A stretch of DNA of 64,000 bases from DATGPD01 sp031423015 (GCA_031423015.1 JANPER010000164.1:1-64000); one strand, 5' to 3'. Positions 1 through 9,075 are shown, counted from the stretch's first letter. Made by a program: numbers and translations. The notes: generated from the sequence alone by a model not told the origin.

Positions 1-604
1 CCGCGCTTCAGAGAGCGCGGAAGGCGGGCGAGGCTGACGATCTAGGCATCGCCCACTTTGTGCTTCAATGGGGCCGCGCTTCAGAGAGCGCGGAAGGCGG
101 ACGGCAGCAAGCTCTTCATCGTCGACACCAAGGGGCTTCAATGGGGCCGCGCTTCAGAGAGCGCGGAAGGGGTGCCTACAAGGAATCTGCCGAGGTCGGT
201 GTGGATGCTTCAATGGGGCCGCGCTTCAGAGAGCGCGGAAGGCACATGGATGAGCGGGCACGCATGGGCGCACTGGGTGCTTCAATGGGGCCGCGCTTCA
301 GAGAGCGCGGAAGGAATCACCTTGGCGCGGTGCATCGCGTAGGTCTGCGCGCTTCAATGGGGCCGCGCTTCAGAGAGCGCGGAAGGATCGGGCGATGACT
401 CGGAAGGAAGCCTGGGTCACCATGCTACAATGGGGCCGCGCTTCAGAGAGCGCGGAAGGCTCCAACACGTGACGCAGGACTACCGCGTCTGCGCGGCTTC
501 AATGGGGCCGCGCTTCAGAGAGCGCGGAAGGCTGGCGGACAGGAGCGGAAGCGAATGAGCAACGACCGGCTTCAATGGGGCCGCGCTTCAGAGAGCGCGG
601 AAGG
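1..604 (-). CRISPR. Type I-G CRISPR array, 9 repeats, cut by left edge
   Basis: A 36-bp repeat occurs at 62-97, 135-170, 207-242, 279-314, 351-386, 424-459, 496-531 and 569-604, with the last 24 bp of another at 1-24. The eight spacers are 36 or 37 bp and all differ. All complete copies are identical except 424-459, which has one change (T to A at the fourth base). Each repeat holds a 7-bp stem, CCGCGCT/AGCGCGG, with a 6-nt loop. Read on the minus strand the repeat ends in ATTGAAGC, close to the usual 8-nt crRNA 5' handle ATTGAAAC/G, so the array is probably transcribed leftward, away from cas2, with the newest spacer at 532-568. The array continues beyond base 1. Confidence 0.97.
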
Positions 605-776
605 AGACACGCACCCAGCCTCGGTGCCAAGGTCCAATAGAAATCAAAGAGCGAGCGGCGCCGGCTCGACGTGATCGCAGCGCCGTACCGTTCCGCTACT
701 TCTATCCACAAAGATGTCATTGTCAAAGACTTCGAGCGACCGCCGGCCACGGCGCGGCGCTTCGCCGCTCGCCAAG
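605..776 (-). promoter_or_regulatory. CRISPR leader with candidate array promoter
   Basis: This 172-bp stretch lies between the cas2 stop and the first repeat. On the minus strand it holds a perfect -35 box TTGACA (721-726), a 16-nt spacer and a -10-like TAGAAG (699-704). Transcription would start about 90 nt before the first repeat and run through the array. A locally A/T-rich segment (633-652) lies closer to the repeat. The promoter agrees with the array direction inferred from the ATTGAAGC repeat end. Promoter strength and integration-factor sites cannot be judged from sequence alone. Confidence 0.6.
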
Positions 777-1064
777 CTACACCACCAGACACCGCCCCGG
801 TGGCCGATACGGCTTGCCGAGCACTTCCAAGCACTCCAACAGCGAACGGCTCGCCACACCAAGATCCAGGATCAACAGTTGGTCGTCTCCATGGTGCAGC
901 ATTGGGTCGAGTCGCCCACGCAGCTCGGCAAACTCGCGCGCGTTCAACTCACAGAAGAACACACTGTACTGCGCGTGATCACCATGATCCCGCAGCGTCT
1001 TGAAGATCCGATCGCGGCGACCATCGTCGGCCACGTCATAGCTGAACAGATAGCGGCGGCGCAT
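777..1064 (-). CDS. cas2: CRISPR-associated endonuclease Cas2
   Basis: This 95-residue protein has the usual Cas2 length and ferredoxin-like opening: YLFSYDVADDGRR carries the conserved early Asp (Asp10), followed by TLRDHGDHAQYSVFFCEL. Cas2 dimers bridge two Cas1 dimers in the spacer-integration complex. The ATG is 3 bp after the cas4-cas1 stop, so the two are surely co-transcribed, and the array leader follows directly. The protein ends in GRCLVV with no fused extra domain. Confidence 0.95.
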   Translation of the reverse strand: MRRRYLFSYDVADDGRRDRIFKTLRDHGDHAQYSVFFCELNAREFAELRGRLDPMLHHGDDQLLILDLGVASRSLLECLEVLGKPYRPPGRCLVV

Positions 1065-1067
1065 GCT

Positions 1068-2828
1068 TCACCTCGTCACGATGCCGACATACTCAGGAAC
1101 ATCCCGCCGCAACCAACGGGAGAAGAAGCGCGCCTGAAGGCGGATCGTCGCGCGCCACGAGCACCGATAGCCAAAAATCGGGTGCGTCACGATCTGCTCG
1201 AGTCGCGCCTCGAAAGCGCGGATGAGACCCTTGCGCGCCGCCGCGTCCATCACACATCCCGACGCCCCGCGCTGAAAGTCACCTTCGCTGACCATGCGCG
1301 TGTTGATCGCTGTCACCACGGCGCTGTCGGCAACCAGCGGCCGAAACTCTTCCATGAGATCGAGTGCCAGGGCCGGTCGCCCATGCCGCGGAACGTGAAA
1401 GAGACCCCACCACGGGTCCAATCCTTCCGCCAGGATCGCCACAGTGACCTCCTTGACCAGCAACGCGTACGCGAATGACAGCATGGCGTTGACCGGGTCG
1501 CGCGGCGGACGCCGGTTGCGAGTCTCGAAGTCGAACGTGACGCCCGGCTCGTTCACGCGCACCATGCGCGCGAACGCCGCGAAGTAACGCGCCGCGCCGG
1601 CGCCCTCGATGCCGAGGAGAACCTCGGGCGTCGCCGCGGTGCGCGCGTCGTGCGACGCTTTCGCCATCGCCGCCAGCACGTCGCCAGCGACGCCGTCGCC
1701 GTTGCACCGCAGCATCGTCCGTTGGTTCTTCACTTTCGCTTCCACAACCGCGCGTGCGAACTCGAGCCGCCGCGCTGGGTCCTGCGCCGCTTGGAACTGC
1801 GCCGCTCGGTCATACGCATTGCGCAGCCCCATACCGATCGTGATGCCATGGAACCAATGACCGCGACTCATGTGCACGATCGGCACCGCCGCTTCGGTGA
1901 GTAGCCCGATCGTCTGCGCCGTCACGGACACATTGCCCAACAGAACGAGCTGGCACACATCCTTGAGCCGCGCCGATCCAATCTCCTCGCCACGCGCGCG
2001 CACGATCAGGCTCTCACCGCGCTTGCCAACCTGTGCCCCCTGTTCCTGCACGTAGAGCGGCACGGCGTCGTCGCGCACCGGATACAGCCTCCTGGTCTCC
2101 GGCTGCTCCGGGTCGCGCGGCACCGCGCGCAACGCCAGCGTCTCATCAGGAAGGCAGATCCCGGCCAGCGAGCACCCGTTGCACTTGGGGCTGTCTTCGA
2201 GCGGATCGGGAAGGACCGTTGACCGTGCCGCCGTCCGCGCCGCGGCGAGCAGTTCGAGTGTGCGTCGCTCTAGATCTGCGGTGAACGCGATCTCCACGCG
2301 CGTGCGCGACGCGCGAAAGTAGAGATGGCCGTGATCACTGCGATAACCGTGCTCGCGCAACAGCAGACCCTGCGCCATCAACTGCACGCGCTCGGGTTCC
2401 CAACTGCGCTCGGCGTTGTCGGGCACACGACCGCGCTTGGTTTCCACCGGAACCGCCTCGTCGCCGACCGTGGATACCAGGTCGAGTTTGGCGACCAGCC
2501 CGAGCCGGTCGCTCGACAACTGCACCGAGCGTGACACGACCGGTGGGTCGTCTCCCACGCCCGCATCTACGCTATTGGCCGCCGCGTCCTGTTCGTCGCT
2601 GCTCCCGTTTGCCCTCGCAGGCGGCGACACCAGCACATGATCGACGGCGTCGACCCGTCGATGCGCCGCCTGTCCCTCGATCGTGAAGTGATTGTCCTCC
2701 CACCGACCCTCCACATGCATCAAGTGGAAGAGCCGCGGACAGTAAGCAAACTCATTGAGCATGCGGACAGGCAGCGGCTCGTCGAAGGCCGAGCGCGCGC
2801 CATCATCGACAGTGTTCGCGTCTCCCAT
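1068..2828 (-). CDS. cas4-cas1: Cas4-Cas1 fusion, CRISPR adaptation protein
   Basis: This 586-residue fusion joins a Cas4 RecB-like nuclease (about residues 15-235) to Cas1 (about 245-586). Cas4 shows an N-terminal Fe-S Cys in FAYCPRLFH (Cys30), nuclease residues Asp116 and Glu129-x-Lys131, and the C-terminal cluster CNGCSLAGIC (Cys216, 219, 225). Cas1 shows its metal ligands as GIEG (Glu408), FHVPRHG (His478) and ALDLMEEF (Asp490). Cas4 trims prespacers and selects PAMs; Cas1 integrates them. Fused Cas4-Cas1 is typical of type I-G loci. I chose the ATG at 2828 because GAGGAG lies 6 nt upstream; a longer frame to 2963 would add 45 residues unlike Cas4. Confidence 0.95.
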   Translation of the reverse strand: MGDANTVDDGARSAFDEPLPVRMLNEFAYCPRLFHLMHVEGRWEDNHFTIEGQAAHRRVDAVDHVLVSPPARANGSSDEQDAAANSVDAGVGDDPPVVSRSVQLSSDRLGLVAKLDLVSTVGDEAVPVETKRGRVPDNAERSWEPERVQLMAQGLLLREHGYRSDHGHLYFRASRTRVEIAFTADLERRTLELLAAARTAARSTVLPDPLEDSPKCNGCSLAGICLPDETLALRAVPRDPEQPETRRLYPVRDDAVPLYVQEQGAQVGKRGESLIVRARGEEIGSARLKDVCQLVLLGNVSVTAQTIGLLTEAAVPIVHMSRGHWFHGITIGMGLRNAYDRAAQFQAAQDPARRLEFARAVVEAKVKNQRTMLRCNGDGVAGDVLAAMAKASHDARTAATPEVLLGIEGAGAARYFAAFARMVRVNEPGVTFDFETRNRRPPRDPVNAMLSFAYALLVKEVTVAILAEGLDPWWGLFHVPRHGRPALALDLMEEFRPLVADSAVVTAINTRMVSEGDFQRGASGCVMDAAARKGLIRAFEARLEQIVTHPIFGYRCSWRATIRLQARFFSRWLRRDVPEYVGIVTR

Positions 2829-3004
2829 AACTGACTCCTCTACGCGACAGACCCAAAGGTCATCGATCAGCGACTCAGACGCGAGTCGCCCAAGACTCTT
2901 CGGCCAACAACTGCACGTAACCCAAGCGGCGCGTCGATCGATACCGTCTCCGTTTCCATACATCTGTCTGTATTCAACGTGGAGCGAGTGTTAGGCTCGA
3001 ACCC

Positions 3005-4282
3005 ATGGAAGTGACGCGCAGCGCCGTGGATGGTCGACCGCCGGCAGCGACCAACCTGTTCACCAGCCTTGACTTCGAGCTCACCCTGGTGGCCGGCTTA
3101 CCCAGCGGCGAGCTGGCTCACCGCCTTGCTCTCGCGATGCGCGGCGGCGACGTGTGTCATCGCGCATTGGCTTTCTATCTGCACGACCTGGAAACGCGGC
3201 GCGCGTATCAAGAACTCGGCTACGCCAGCGCGATCGAGTTCGCGCGCCATCGGCTGGATATGAGCAAAGGCCGCGCCCGCGATCTCCTGCTCGTGGGCCG
3301 CAAACTGCAAGAGCTACCCCACCTCGACGCCGCCTTCGCCGCCGGCGAACTGTCCTGGTCCAAGGTGCGCCGCGTCGCCCGCGTGGCAGTGCCGGCGACG
3401 GAGCAGGCTTGGATCGAGCGTGCGTTGCAGTCAACCCACGACGACGTCGACGCGCTGGTGAACAGCGCCCAGGAAGGCGACGCCCCGCGCAGCCTCGACC
3501 GTGGCCTTCCCCACGCCCGTTTCATCAAGCGCTTCGCCCTCGACTCGGTTCGCCACCAGATGTTCGAGCGCGCGCGCGACAAACTTGCCGCCGAGCTTCG
3601 CCGCGTAGTGACCGACGACGATGTCCTCGACGAAATGCTGCGCCTCCTGCTCGCCTCTTCCGCCGACGGCTCCGTGCCCGGCCGAGCAAAGGTCGACGAC
3701 TCTCTGTTCCGTGTTGTCGTCGCGGAGGGCGACGCAGCCCCCGACGACCCACCCACAAGCGCAGCCGCCAGCGACGCCGCCGTAGCCGGCCGCCTCCGCC
3801 AACGCGTCCTCGACCGCGACGCTCACCGCTGCCGCGCCTGCGACAGCTGCCGCAGCCTCATGATCCACCACGTGGTCTGGCGCAGCCACGGCGGCGCGAC
3901 CACGCGAAACAACCTGGTCACCCTGTGTGCCCGCTGCCACGGCCTGGTTCATGAGGAGTGGTTGCGCGTCGAGAAGGACGCCGCCGGCGGCTTTCGCCTT
4001 ACCGATCGCGAGGGCCGCAATCTGCACACGCGTCACCCCGACATCGGGCCGGCGTTGCGCGTGACGTGCGCAGTTGCGCACGGAGCGGGCGACCGCGTTG
4101 AAGCCGCCGCGCGCGCGTCGCTACTGACTGAGGACGACATCCCCGATGTCGTGGACGGCGAGTGGTATCGCCGGCACGAGCATTTGTTGGAGTGGAGGGG
4201 CGGGAGCGTGCGGGTGAGGAGGGGTGGGAGACAAGTCGCAGAGCCCGTGCCACCACGCCCGGAAGCGACTCTCAAGCTCTGA
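3005..4282 (+). CDS. DUF222-like HNH endonuclease
   Basis: This 425-residue protein has a helical N-terminal half of the DUF222 / 13E12-repeat type (GYASAIEFARHRLDMSKGRA) and a classical HNH domain at about residues 270-320: CRACDSC, MIHHVVWRSHGG, NNLVTLCARCHGLVH. The paired CxxC/CxxCH zinc ligands and the His-Asn-His residues all appear intact, so the nuclease is probably active. It lies between the adaptation genes (divergent) and cas3 (same direction, 311 bp downstream). HNH/DUF222 proteins are often mobile and present in many copies, so a CRISPR role is only a possibility raised by position. The start ATG has no strong ribosome-binding site. Confidence 0.8.
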   Translation: MEVTRSAVDGRPPAATNLFTSLDFELTLVAGLPSGELAHRLALAMRGGDVCHRALAFYLHDLETRRAYQELGYASAIEFARHRLDMSKGRARDLLLVGRKLQELPHLDAAFAAGELSWSKVRRVARVAVPATEQAWIERALQSTHDDVDALVNSAQEGDAPRSLDRGLPHARFIKRFALDSVRHQMFERARDKLAAELRRVVTDDDVLDEMLRLLLASSADGSVPGRAKVDDSLFRVVVAEGDAAPDDPPTSAAASDAAVAGRLRQRVLDRDAHRCRACDSCRSLMIHHVVWRSHGGATTRNNLVTLCARCHGLVHEEWLRVEKDAAGGFRLTDREGRNLHTRHPDIGPALRVTCAVAHGAGDRVEAAARASLLTEDDIPDVVDGEWYRRHEHLLEWRGGSVRVRRGGRQVAEPVPPRPEATLKL

Positions 4283-4593
4283 GCTGCCGTGAGGGGCCAT
4301 CTGCCGGCCGGAACAGCCCAGGCCCGAAGTTGCACCCCAAACCGAGGCAGATCGGACCGGCAACCGGACTGTCGAGCGTGAGCGCGAGGTGGAAGGCGCC
4401 GAGGTCTCTCACCATCGCGCCCCATTCGATCGAAGTGGCGAAACCACCGACCTCGTTGCTTCACGTCATCGTCCCCGGGTTCGACAGTCAGGATTCAGCC
4501 ACCGTACTTGACCCGCGCGCCTCGTGGTCGGTATGAGACCACGACCAGCGCCATGCGAGCTTGCCGGGACGGCACGTACGCGCGGGGAATATT
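4283..4593 (+). promoter_or_regulatory. cas3 upstream region with candidate promoter and palindromic operator
   Basis: This 311-bp gap has no credible gene. Near its end lies a sigma70-like promoter: TTGACC (4508-4513), an 18-nt spacer and TATGAG (4532-4537), giving an RNA leader of about 50 nt before the cas3 ATG. An inverted repeat, CGTGGTC (4523-4529) / GACCACG (4537-4543) with 7 bases between, straddles the -10 box, where a dimeric repressor would block transcription. GGGGA at 4584-4588 serves as the ribosome-binding site. No regulator gene is visible nearby. The rest of the gap, including 4283-4507, shows nothing I can assign. Confidence 0.4.
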
Positions 4594-7239
4594 ATGAGCA
4601 CTGCGTTCGCGCGAGACTTTGCGGCGTTGACTGACCACTTCCCCTTCGCCTGGCAGCAAGCGCTCTTCGAGCGCATGCTGGCTCGCGACTTGCCGAGTTC
4701 GTGTGACCTGCCGACGGGCACGGGAAAAACCTCGGTGATTCCTATTTGGGTGCTGGCGCTACGCGAACATGTTCGTAGAGGCACCGCGCGCTCTTTTCCT
4801 AGGCGTCTGGTCTACGTCGTGAACCGCCGGACGGTGGTGGACCAAGCAACGAACGAGGCTGTCGTGCTTCGGCAGGCACTGGTCAGCAAGCCAGAGCTTC
4901 GCGCGATCGCAGACGACCTGCGCCGTCTTGCCGTTGTTCCCGATCTCAGCCCGATCGGGATCAGCACGCTCCGTGGCGAGTTCATGGACAACGCCGAATG
5001 GCGCATCGACCCGGCGCGAGCCAGCATCATCGTTGGCACGGTCGACATGATCGGGAGTCGGCTGTTGTTCTCTGGCTACGGCTGCGGGTTCAAGACCAAG
5101 CCGATGCACGCAGGCTTTCTTGGTCAGGACGTGCTGTTGGTGCACGACGAGGCTCACCTCGAACCCGCGTTCCAGGCTCTGATCGAGAAGATCGTGGCAG
5201 TCCAGGGGCAGGGCTGCTGGGAGGCGGGCCGTGCCATCAAAGTCATGGCGTTGACCGCGACACATCGCGGTCGCCAAGCCGAGTTCTCCCTGACTCAAGG
5301 CGACCTGCAGGATCGCGCTTCCGTGCTGGGCAGGCGCCTGCACGCCGCCAAGCTACTGAAGCTCCACCCGCTGCGGGGACAGTCCCTTGTCGATGCGGTC
5401 ATGCAATTGGCGAAGGCGCGGCAGGGCTCCGATCGGTCGGTCCTCTGCTACCTACGCAGGGTCGATGACGTCGAGGATCTCAGCAGCAAGTTGGCCAAGG
5501 CGGTCGGCGCGGACCACGTGGAGGTCTTGACTGGCACGATGCGTGGCCACGAGCGAGGGAAACTGATTCGCTCACCGGTGTTCGCTCGCTTCATGCGCAA
5601 GCCTCCCGAGGGAGTCGTGCCGATCCCTGGAACGGCCTTCCTGGTATGCACCTCTGCGGGCGAGGTCGGCATCGACATCTCGTCCGACGATCTCATCTGC
5701 GACTTGACCACGTTCGACAGTATGGCTCAGCGACTTGGTCGGGTGAATCGGTATGGAGATGGCAGTGCCCTCGTCGATGTGTTGCACGACGAGAGTCTGG
5801 GCGACGCAGGCGATGAGGACAGTGCGGCTGACGAGGACACTCCTGATGACGAGGATGAGTCCGGCAGCACTCCAGCGGCGCGTCGGGGACGCAGCGAACG
5901 GCAGTTCGAGAAGCGGCAAGCTCTGACACTGGCATTGATCCGCAGCCTCCCTGCTTTGCCCGACAACCGCCTCAATGCGTGTCCAGTAGCCTTGCGAGAA
6001 CTTCCGTCGGCGCTCGTACAGGAAGCGTTCGCACCTGCGCCGGCGATTCCGCACGTCAGCGAGATCCTCTTCGATCGGTGGGCCCTCACTTCGATCCGGC
6101 ACGCCTTCCCAGGCCGACCACCTGTTGCCGATTGGCTGCACGGGATCCCGACCTACGAGCCGCCGGTAGTTTCCGTGGCATGGCGCAGGGAAGTCGACTT
6201 GTTGGGACCTGAGGTAGCCACGGATGAGTTCGTTCGCGAAGTTCTCGACGACTACCCGATCAAGTCCTTCGAGTTGCTGACCGATCGGGTCGACCGCGTT
6301 CTCAAGCACGTCGCCGTCATGGCTCGGAGAACGGATGGGCCCGTCTGGGTCGTGGGCAGCGATCGCAAGCTGGAGCGGTGCCTCCTCAGCGACTTGGTCG
6401 AATGGAAGGAGGAGAGGTTGGCTGATGCGACAGTAGTACTGTCTCCCACGTTGGGCGGGCTCACTCCGCAGGGCCAGCTCCGCGGCGCCGCCGAATCAAC
6501 GGCGGACATCTCGTACGATGTCGCTGACGAGTGGCATGGTGGGTTGGGACCACACCGTGCGCGGGGCAACAACCTGGAACCGCCAAGCGGGATGCGCCTC
6601 GTCCAGTGCTTCGAGTTCCCGGAGAGTGACGAGGGGGATGCCGAGCCGGCGGTGTTCGCCTGGTTCGTGCGCCCCGAATCGGCTGACGACGATGGGTCGC
6701 GAACGTCAGCTGGCGCTCAGCTGTTGTCGGCCCACTTGAGCGATGCCGAAGCGTGGGCTGCCCGCTTCGCCGCGAGCCTCGAGTTGGGTGACGTCGAGAA
6801 GACCGCGGTGGTCGGGGCCGCGCGCATGCATGACCTGGGCAAACGCCGCGAGGTCTGGCAGCGATCCATCCGCAACAAGAACTACCCGAAGGAAGTGCTC
6901 GCCAAAGGGCGCGTGCGTCCGTTGGAACTTGGGAACTATCGTCACGAGCTCGGATCCGTGCTCGACATAGTTCGCGACAAGATGCGACCGGACGGCGACC
7001 GCTCTGACCTGCTCCTACACATCGTCGCCGCTCACCATGGCAGGGCTCGCCCCTGCTTCCCAATCAGCGAGTGGAACGACGCCGAGTCTCCGCAGCTGGT
7101 TGCTGCGGCGGTCGATGAGACGCCGTCCCGGTTCGTCGCTCTGCAAGAGCGCTTTGGACGGTGGGGCTTGGCGTACCTGGAGTCGATCATGAGAGCCGCG
7201 GACTTCATCGCGTCCGCCAAGCCAGGGGTGCGGCCGTGA
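4594..7239 (+). CDS. cas3: Cas3 helicase-nuclease, type I-G, C-terminal HD domain
   Basis: This 881-residue protein starts with an SF2 helicase and ends with an HD nuclease, the domain order typical of type I-G Cas3. Walker A is PTGTGKT (about 40-46), the DEAH box is VHDEAH (185-188) and motif III is TATH (about 221). The HD domain has MHDLGK (His746-Asp747), a YRHE segment, AAHHG (about 812) and a late Asp in RAADFIAS. Cas3 is recruited by Cascade to unwind and degrade the displaced strand. An acidic stretch around residues 400-430 looks like a disordered linker. The ATG at 4594 was chosen for the GGGGA upstream. Its stop overlaps the GTG of the next gene. Confidence 0.93.
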   Translation: MSTAFARDFAALTDHFPFAWQQALFERMLARDLPSSCDLPTGTGKTSVIPIWVLALREHVRRGTARSFPRRLVYVVNRRTVVDQATNEAVVLRQALVSKPELRAIADDLRRLAVVPDLSPIGISTLRGEFMDNAEWRIDPARASIIVGTVDMIGSRLLFSGYGCGFKTKPMHAGFLGQDVLLVHDEAHLEPAFQALIEKIVAVQGQGCWEAGRAIKVMALTATHRGRQAEFSLTQGDLQDRASVLGRRLHAAKLLKLHPLRGQSLVDAVMQLAKARQGSDRSVLCYLRRVDDVEDLSSKLAKAVGADHVEVLTGTMRGHERGKLIRSPVFARFMRKPPEGVVPIPGTAFLVCTSAGEVGIDISSDDLICDLTTFDSMAQRLGRVNRYGDGSALVDVLHDESLGDAGDEDSAADEDTPDDEDESGSTPAARRGRSERQFEKRQALTLALIRSLPALPDNRLNACPVALRELPSALVQEAFAPAPAIPHVSEILFDRWALTSIRHAFPGRPPVADWLHGIPTYEPPVVSVAWRREVDLLGPEVATDEFVREVLDDYPIKSFELLTDRVDRVLKHVAVMARRTDGPVWVVGSDRKLERCLLSDLVEWKEERLADATVVLSPTLGGLTPQGQLRGAAESTADISYDVADEWHGGLGPHRARGNNLEPPSGMRLVQCFEFPESDEGDAEPAVFAWFVRPESADDDGSRTSAGAQLLSAHLSDAEAWAARFAASLELGDVEKTAVVGAARMHDLGKRREVWQRSIRNKNYPKEVLAKGRVRPLELGNYRHELGSVLDIVRDKMRPDGDRSDLLLHIVAAHHGRARPCFPISEWNDAESPQLVAAAVDETPSRFVALQERFGRWGLAYLESIMRAADFIASAKPGVRP

Positions 7240-8006
7240 GCGAGTTCTTCCTCGACGTGGACGTGACGAACCCCGGCCAGTTCTTCGCGTGCTGCGGCTT
7301 GTTCGAGGTGACGGATCGCTGCGTCGGCGATGCCGTCGGTTGGTTCGACGGATCTCACTTTCGCCTGTCGTCGAGTCAACAGATGTCGCTCGGAAGCGTC
7401 ATCGGATTCGCATGCGAGTCGACACTCGAAGTCGTCGACCCCCGCGACGAGACGGCCTCGCCACTCGATTACCGCACTGGCAAGAACCCGTTGCGCCTGG
7501 ATTGGTGGAAGGCGAAGCGGGCCGATGGCGCGTCGCTCAAGACGTGGGCAGGACGCATGCAGTGCTCGCGAATTGCGCGGGCGATGCAAGGGGCACTGAG
7601 ATCGATGAAGCCTGACCAACACCTCCTCGATCACGGACAGGTTGTCTTCGAGCCTGAGTCCGGTAAGAAGGTGGAGCCCTTCTACTTCGATGCGAGACGT
7701 GCGGCGAATGCCCATCCGTTGGACGTGGGGTTCGCGCACGATCCATTGGACATGCAGGCGCTCGCGTTCCCCGCCGTAGAGTTCCTGACTCTGGTTGGAC
7801 TGCAGCGCTTTCGCCCCATGCCGATGTCCACGCCCCGGGTGTTCGAGTATCGACCATGGACTCAGAAATCGAGACCACTGACGGCTAGTGTGGCGCTGAC
7901 CGGAGAACTTGGCGCTACGACCCGCCTACGATTCGAGAGCGCATTCCGCACTGATCAGAGGAAGCACAAGGCATTTGCCACCGCAACGAAGGTGGAAAGA
8001 GCGTGA
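7236..8006 (+). CDS. csb3: Type I-G Cascade subunit Csb3-like (Cas8)
   Basis: This 256-residue protein starts at a GTG overlapping the cas3 stop (GTGA) and opens EFFLDVDVTNPGQFFACCGLFE, the kind of N-terminus seen in GSU0052/Csb3-type subunits. It fills the Cas8 (large subunit) slot in the order cas3-csb3-csb1-csb2 seen in Geobacter sulfurreducens GSU0051-0054. In Cascade the Cas8 subunit is expected to recognise the PAM and recruit Cas3. I see no catalytic motif, and the family call rests on position and the N-terminal pattern. It is much smaller than the alternative I-G large subunit Csx17. Its stop is 1 bp before the csb1 ATG. Confidence 0.78.
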   Translation: MSEFFLDVDVTNPGQFFACCGLFEVTDRCVGDAVGWFDGSHFRLSSSQQMSLGSVIGFACESTLEVVDPRDETASPLDYRTGKNPLRLDWWKAKRADGASLKTWAGRMQCSRIARAMQGALRSMKPDQHLLDHGQVVFEPESGKKVEPFYFDARRAANAHPLDVGFAHDPLDMQALAFPAVEFLTLVGLQRFRPMPMSTPRVFEYRPWTQKSRPLTASVALTGELGATTRLRFESAFRTDQRKHKAFATATKVERA

Positions 8007-8007
8007 C

Positions 8008-9075
8008 ATGACGATGGACTTCAATGACATGTTGTCGAAGGACGGACCTGCGGCCTTGGTGCTGCGCCAACAGCTGGAGCCGGTGGAGGGCCCCGATGGA
8101 GTCTTCTTTCCGCCGACGTTTGCGGCGACCGAGGATGGCAAGTTTCCGGCTGGCTACAACATCGACTCGATCGGCAAGCAAGAGGACGGAAGGAATGTCT
8201 GCATCGTCGACACCGTTGGTTCGCAGGCCAACAGGATCGAGCCATTGTTCGCCGAGGAGGAGTACTCAGACCTTGTGCCGCAGATCGAAGTGAACGCTGG
8301 CAGCAAGCGGGTCAGCATCCTGCGCGCTGGACACCGTGCTGCGGATGCGATCGTGAGATGCTCGGCCCTGCGCGACGACCTTCAGGCGGCCTTCAAGAGT
8401 CTGCTTGCTGGCGACGCCTTGCCACTAGCAAAGGTGGCGCCGACCTCCCTCATCTTCGGCGTCTGGGACTCCCGCGACACGCAGGCGAAGTCGCCGCGGC
8501 TCTTCGCTTCCACGATCCGCGCCTTCGATGTGCGTGCACTCACCCGATCCGCGGTGTTCGTGCCTTCTGTCGACTTCGTCGCAGAGGGGCTGCTCGAGGA
8601 GCCCGCGGACAAGAAAACGCACGACCTGTTCTCAAGTCGTGGGTTCCTTCATGCACCAGCGTCGAGGAGTCACGGGGGGATCATTGCAACCGGCGGCGTA
8701 CGACGCGAAGCCGTGCTGCACCTGGCCGGCTTGCGGATGATCCGCAGTGGTGATGCGGGCACCACCAAGAAGCTCCAGGGCTATCTGCTTGGCCTTGGGC
8801 TTGTCGCGCTCACGGCACCGCCCTCGAACTACCTGAGGTCCGGATGCAACCTGGTTCCAGTTCAGGCGAAGCCGGCCACGCTGGAAGCGGTCAAGATCGA
8901 CGGCTCACGTGAGGTACTCATGTGCACAGTCGATGCGGCGAAGACCTTCGCAACGGCCTGCGCAAAGGCATTCGGCGTCGGGCCAACCCGGAGCGTTGAC
9001 TTCGCCAGCGACAAGGCGAAAGAAGATCTCGCCGAGGTGGACAAGAAGAAGGCCAAGAAGGCCAAGAGCAAGTGA
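8008..9075 (+). CDS. csb1: Type I-G Cas7-like backbone subunit Csb1
   Basis: This 355-residue protein matches the GSU0053/Csb1 family by length, position and opening features (QLEPVEGPDGVFFPPTF, followed by GRNVCIVDTVGSQANRIEP). The latter is a recurrent Csb1 segment. Csb1 is the RAMP-fold Cas7 backbone that coats the crRNA spacer. GGTGGAAAGA precedes the ATG at 8008; a second ATG two codons later is also possible. The C-terminus is a lysine-rich tail (VDKKKAKKAKSK). It follows csb3 by 1 bp and precedes csb2 by 13 bp, so all four effector genes are one operon. Confidence 0.88.
   Translation: MTMDFNDMLSKDGPAALVLRQQLEPVEGPDGVFFPPTFAATEDGKFPAGYNIDSIGKQEDGRNVCIVDTVGSQANRIEPLFAEEEYSDLVPQIEVNAGSKRVSILRAGHRAADAIVRCSALRDDLQAAFKSLLAGDALPLAKVAPTSLIFGVWDSRDTQAKSPRLFASTIRAFDVRALTRSAVFVPSVDFVAEGLLEEPADKKTHDLFSSRGFLHAPASRSHGGIIATGGVRREAVLHLAGLRMIRSGDAGTTKKLQGYLLGLGLVALTAPPSNYLRSGCNLVPVQAKPATLEAVKIDGSREVLMCTVDAAKTFATACAKAFGVGPTRSVDFASDKAKEDLAEVDKKKAKKAKSK

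Noticed and set aside
58..398. Open frames across the CRISPR array encoding repeated LQWGRASESAEG or FNGAALQRARK peptides
   Set aside because: They are translations of the CRISPR repeat itself; the repeats are regularly spaced with unrelated spacers, so no protein is implied.
4478..4500. Second TTCGA-containing string resembling a tRNA end upstream of cas3
   Set aside because: No stem pairing on either strand and no upstream arms.
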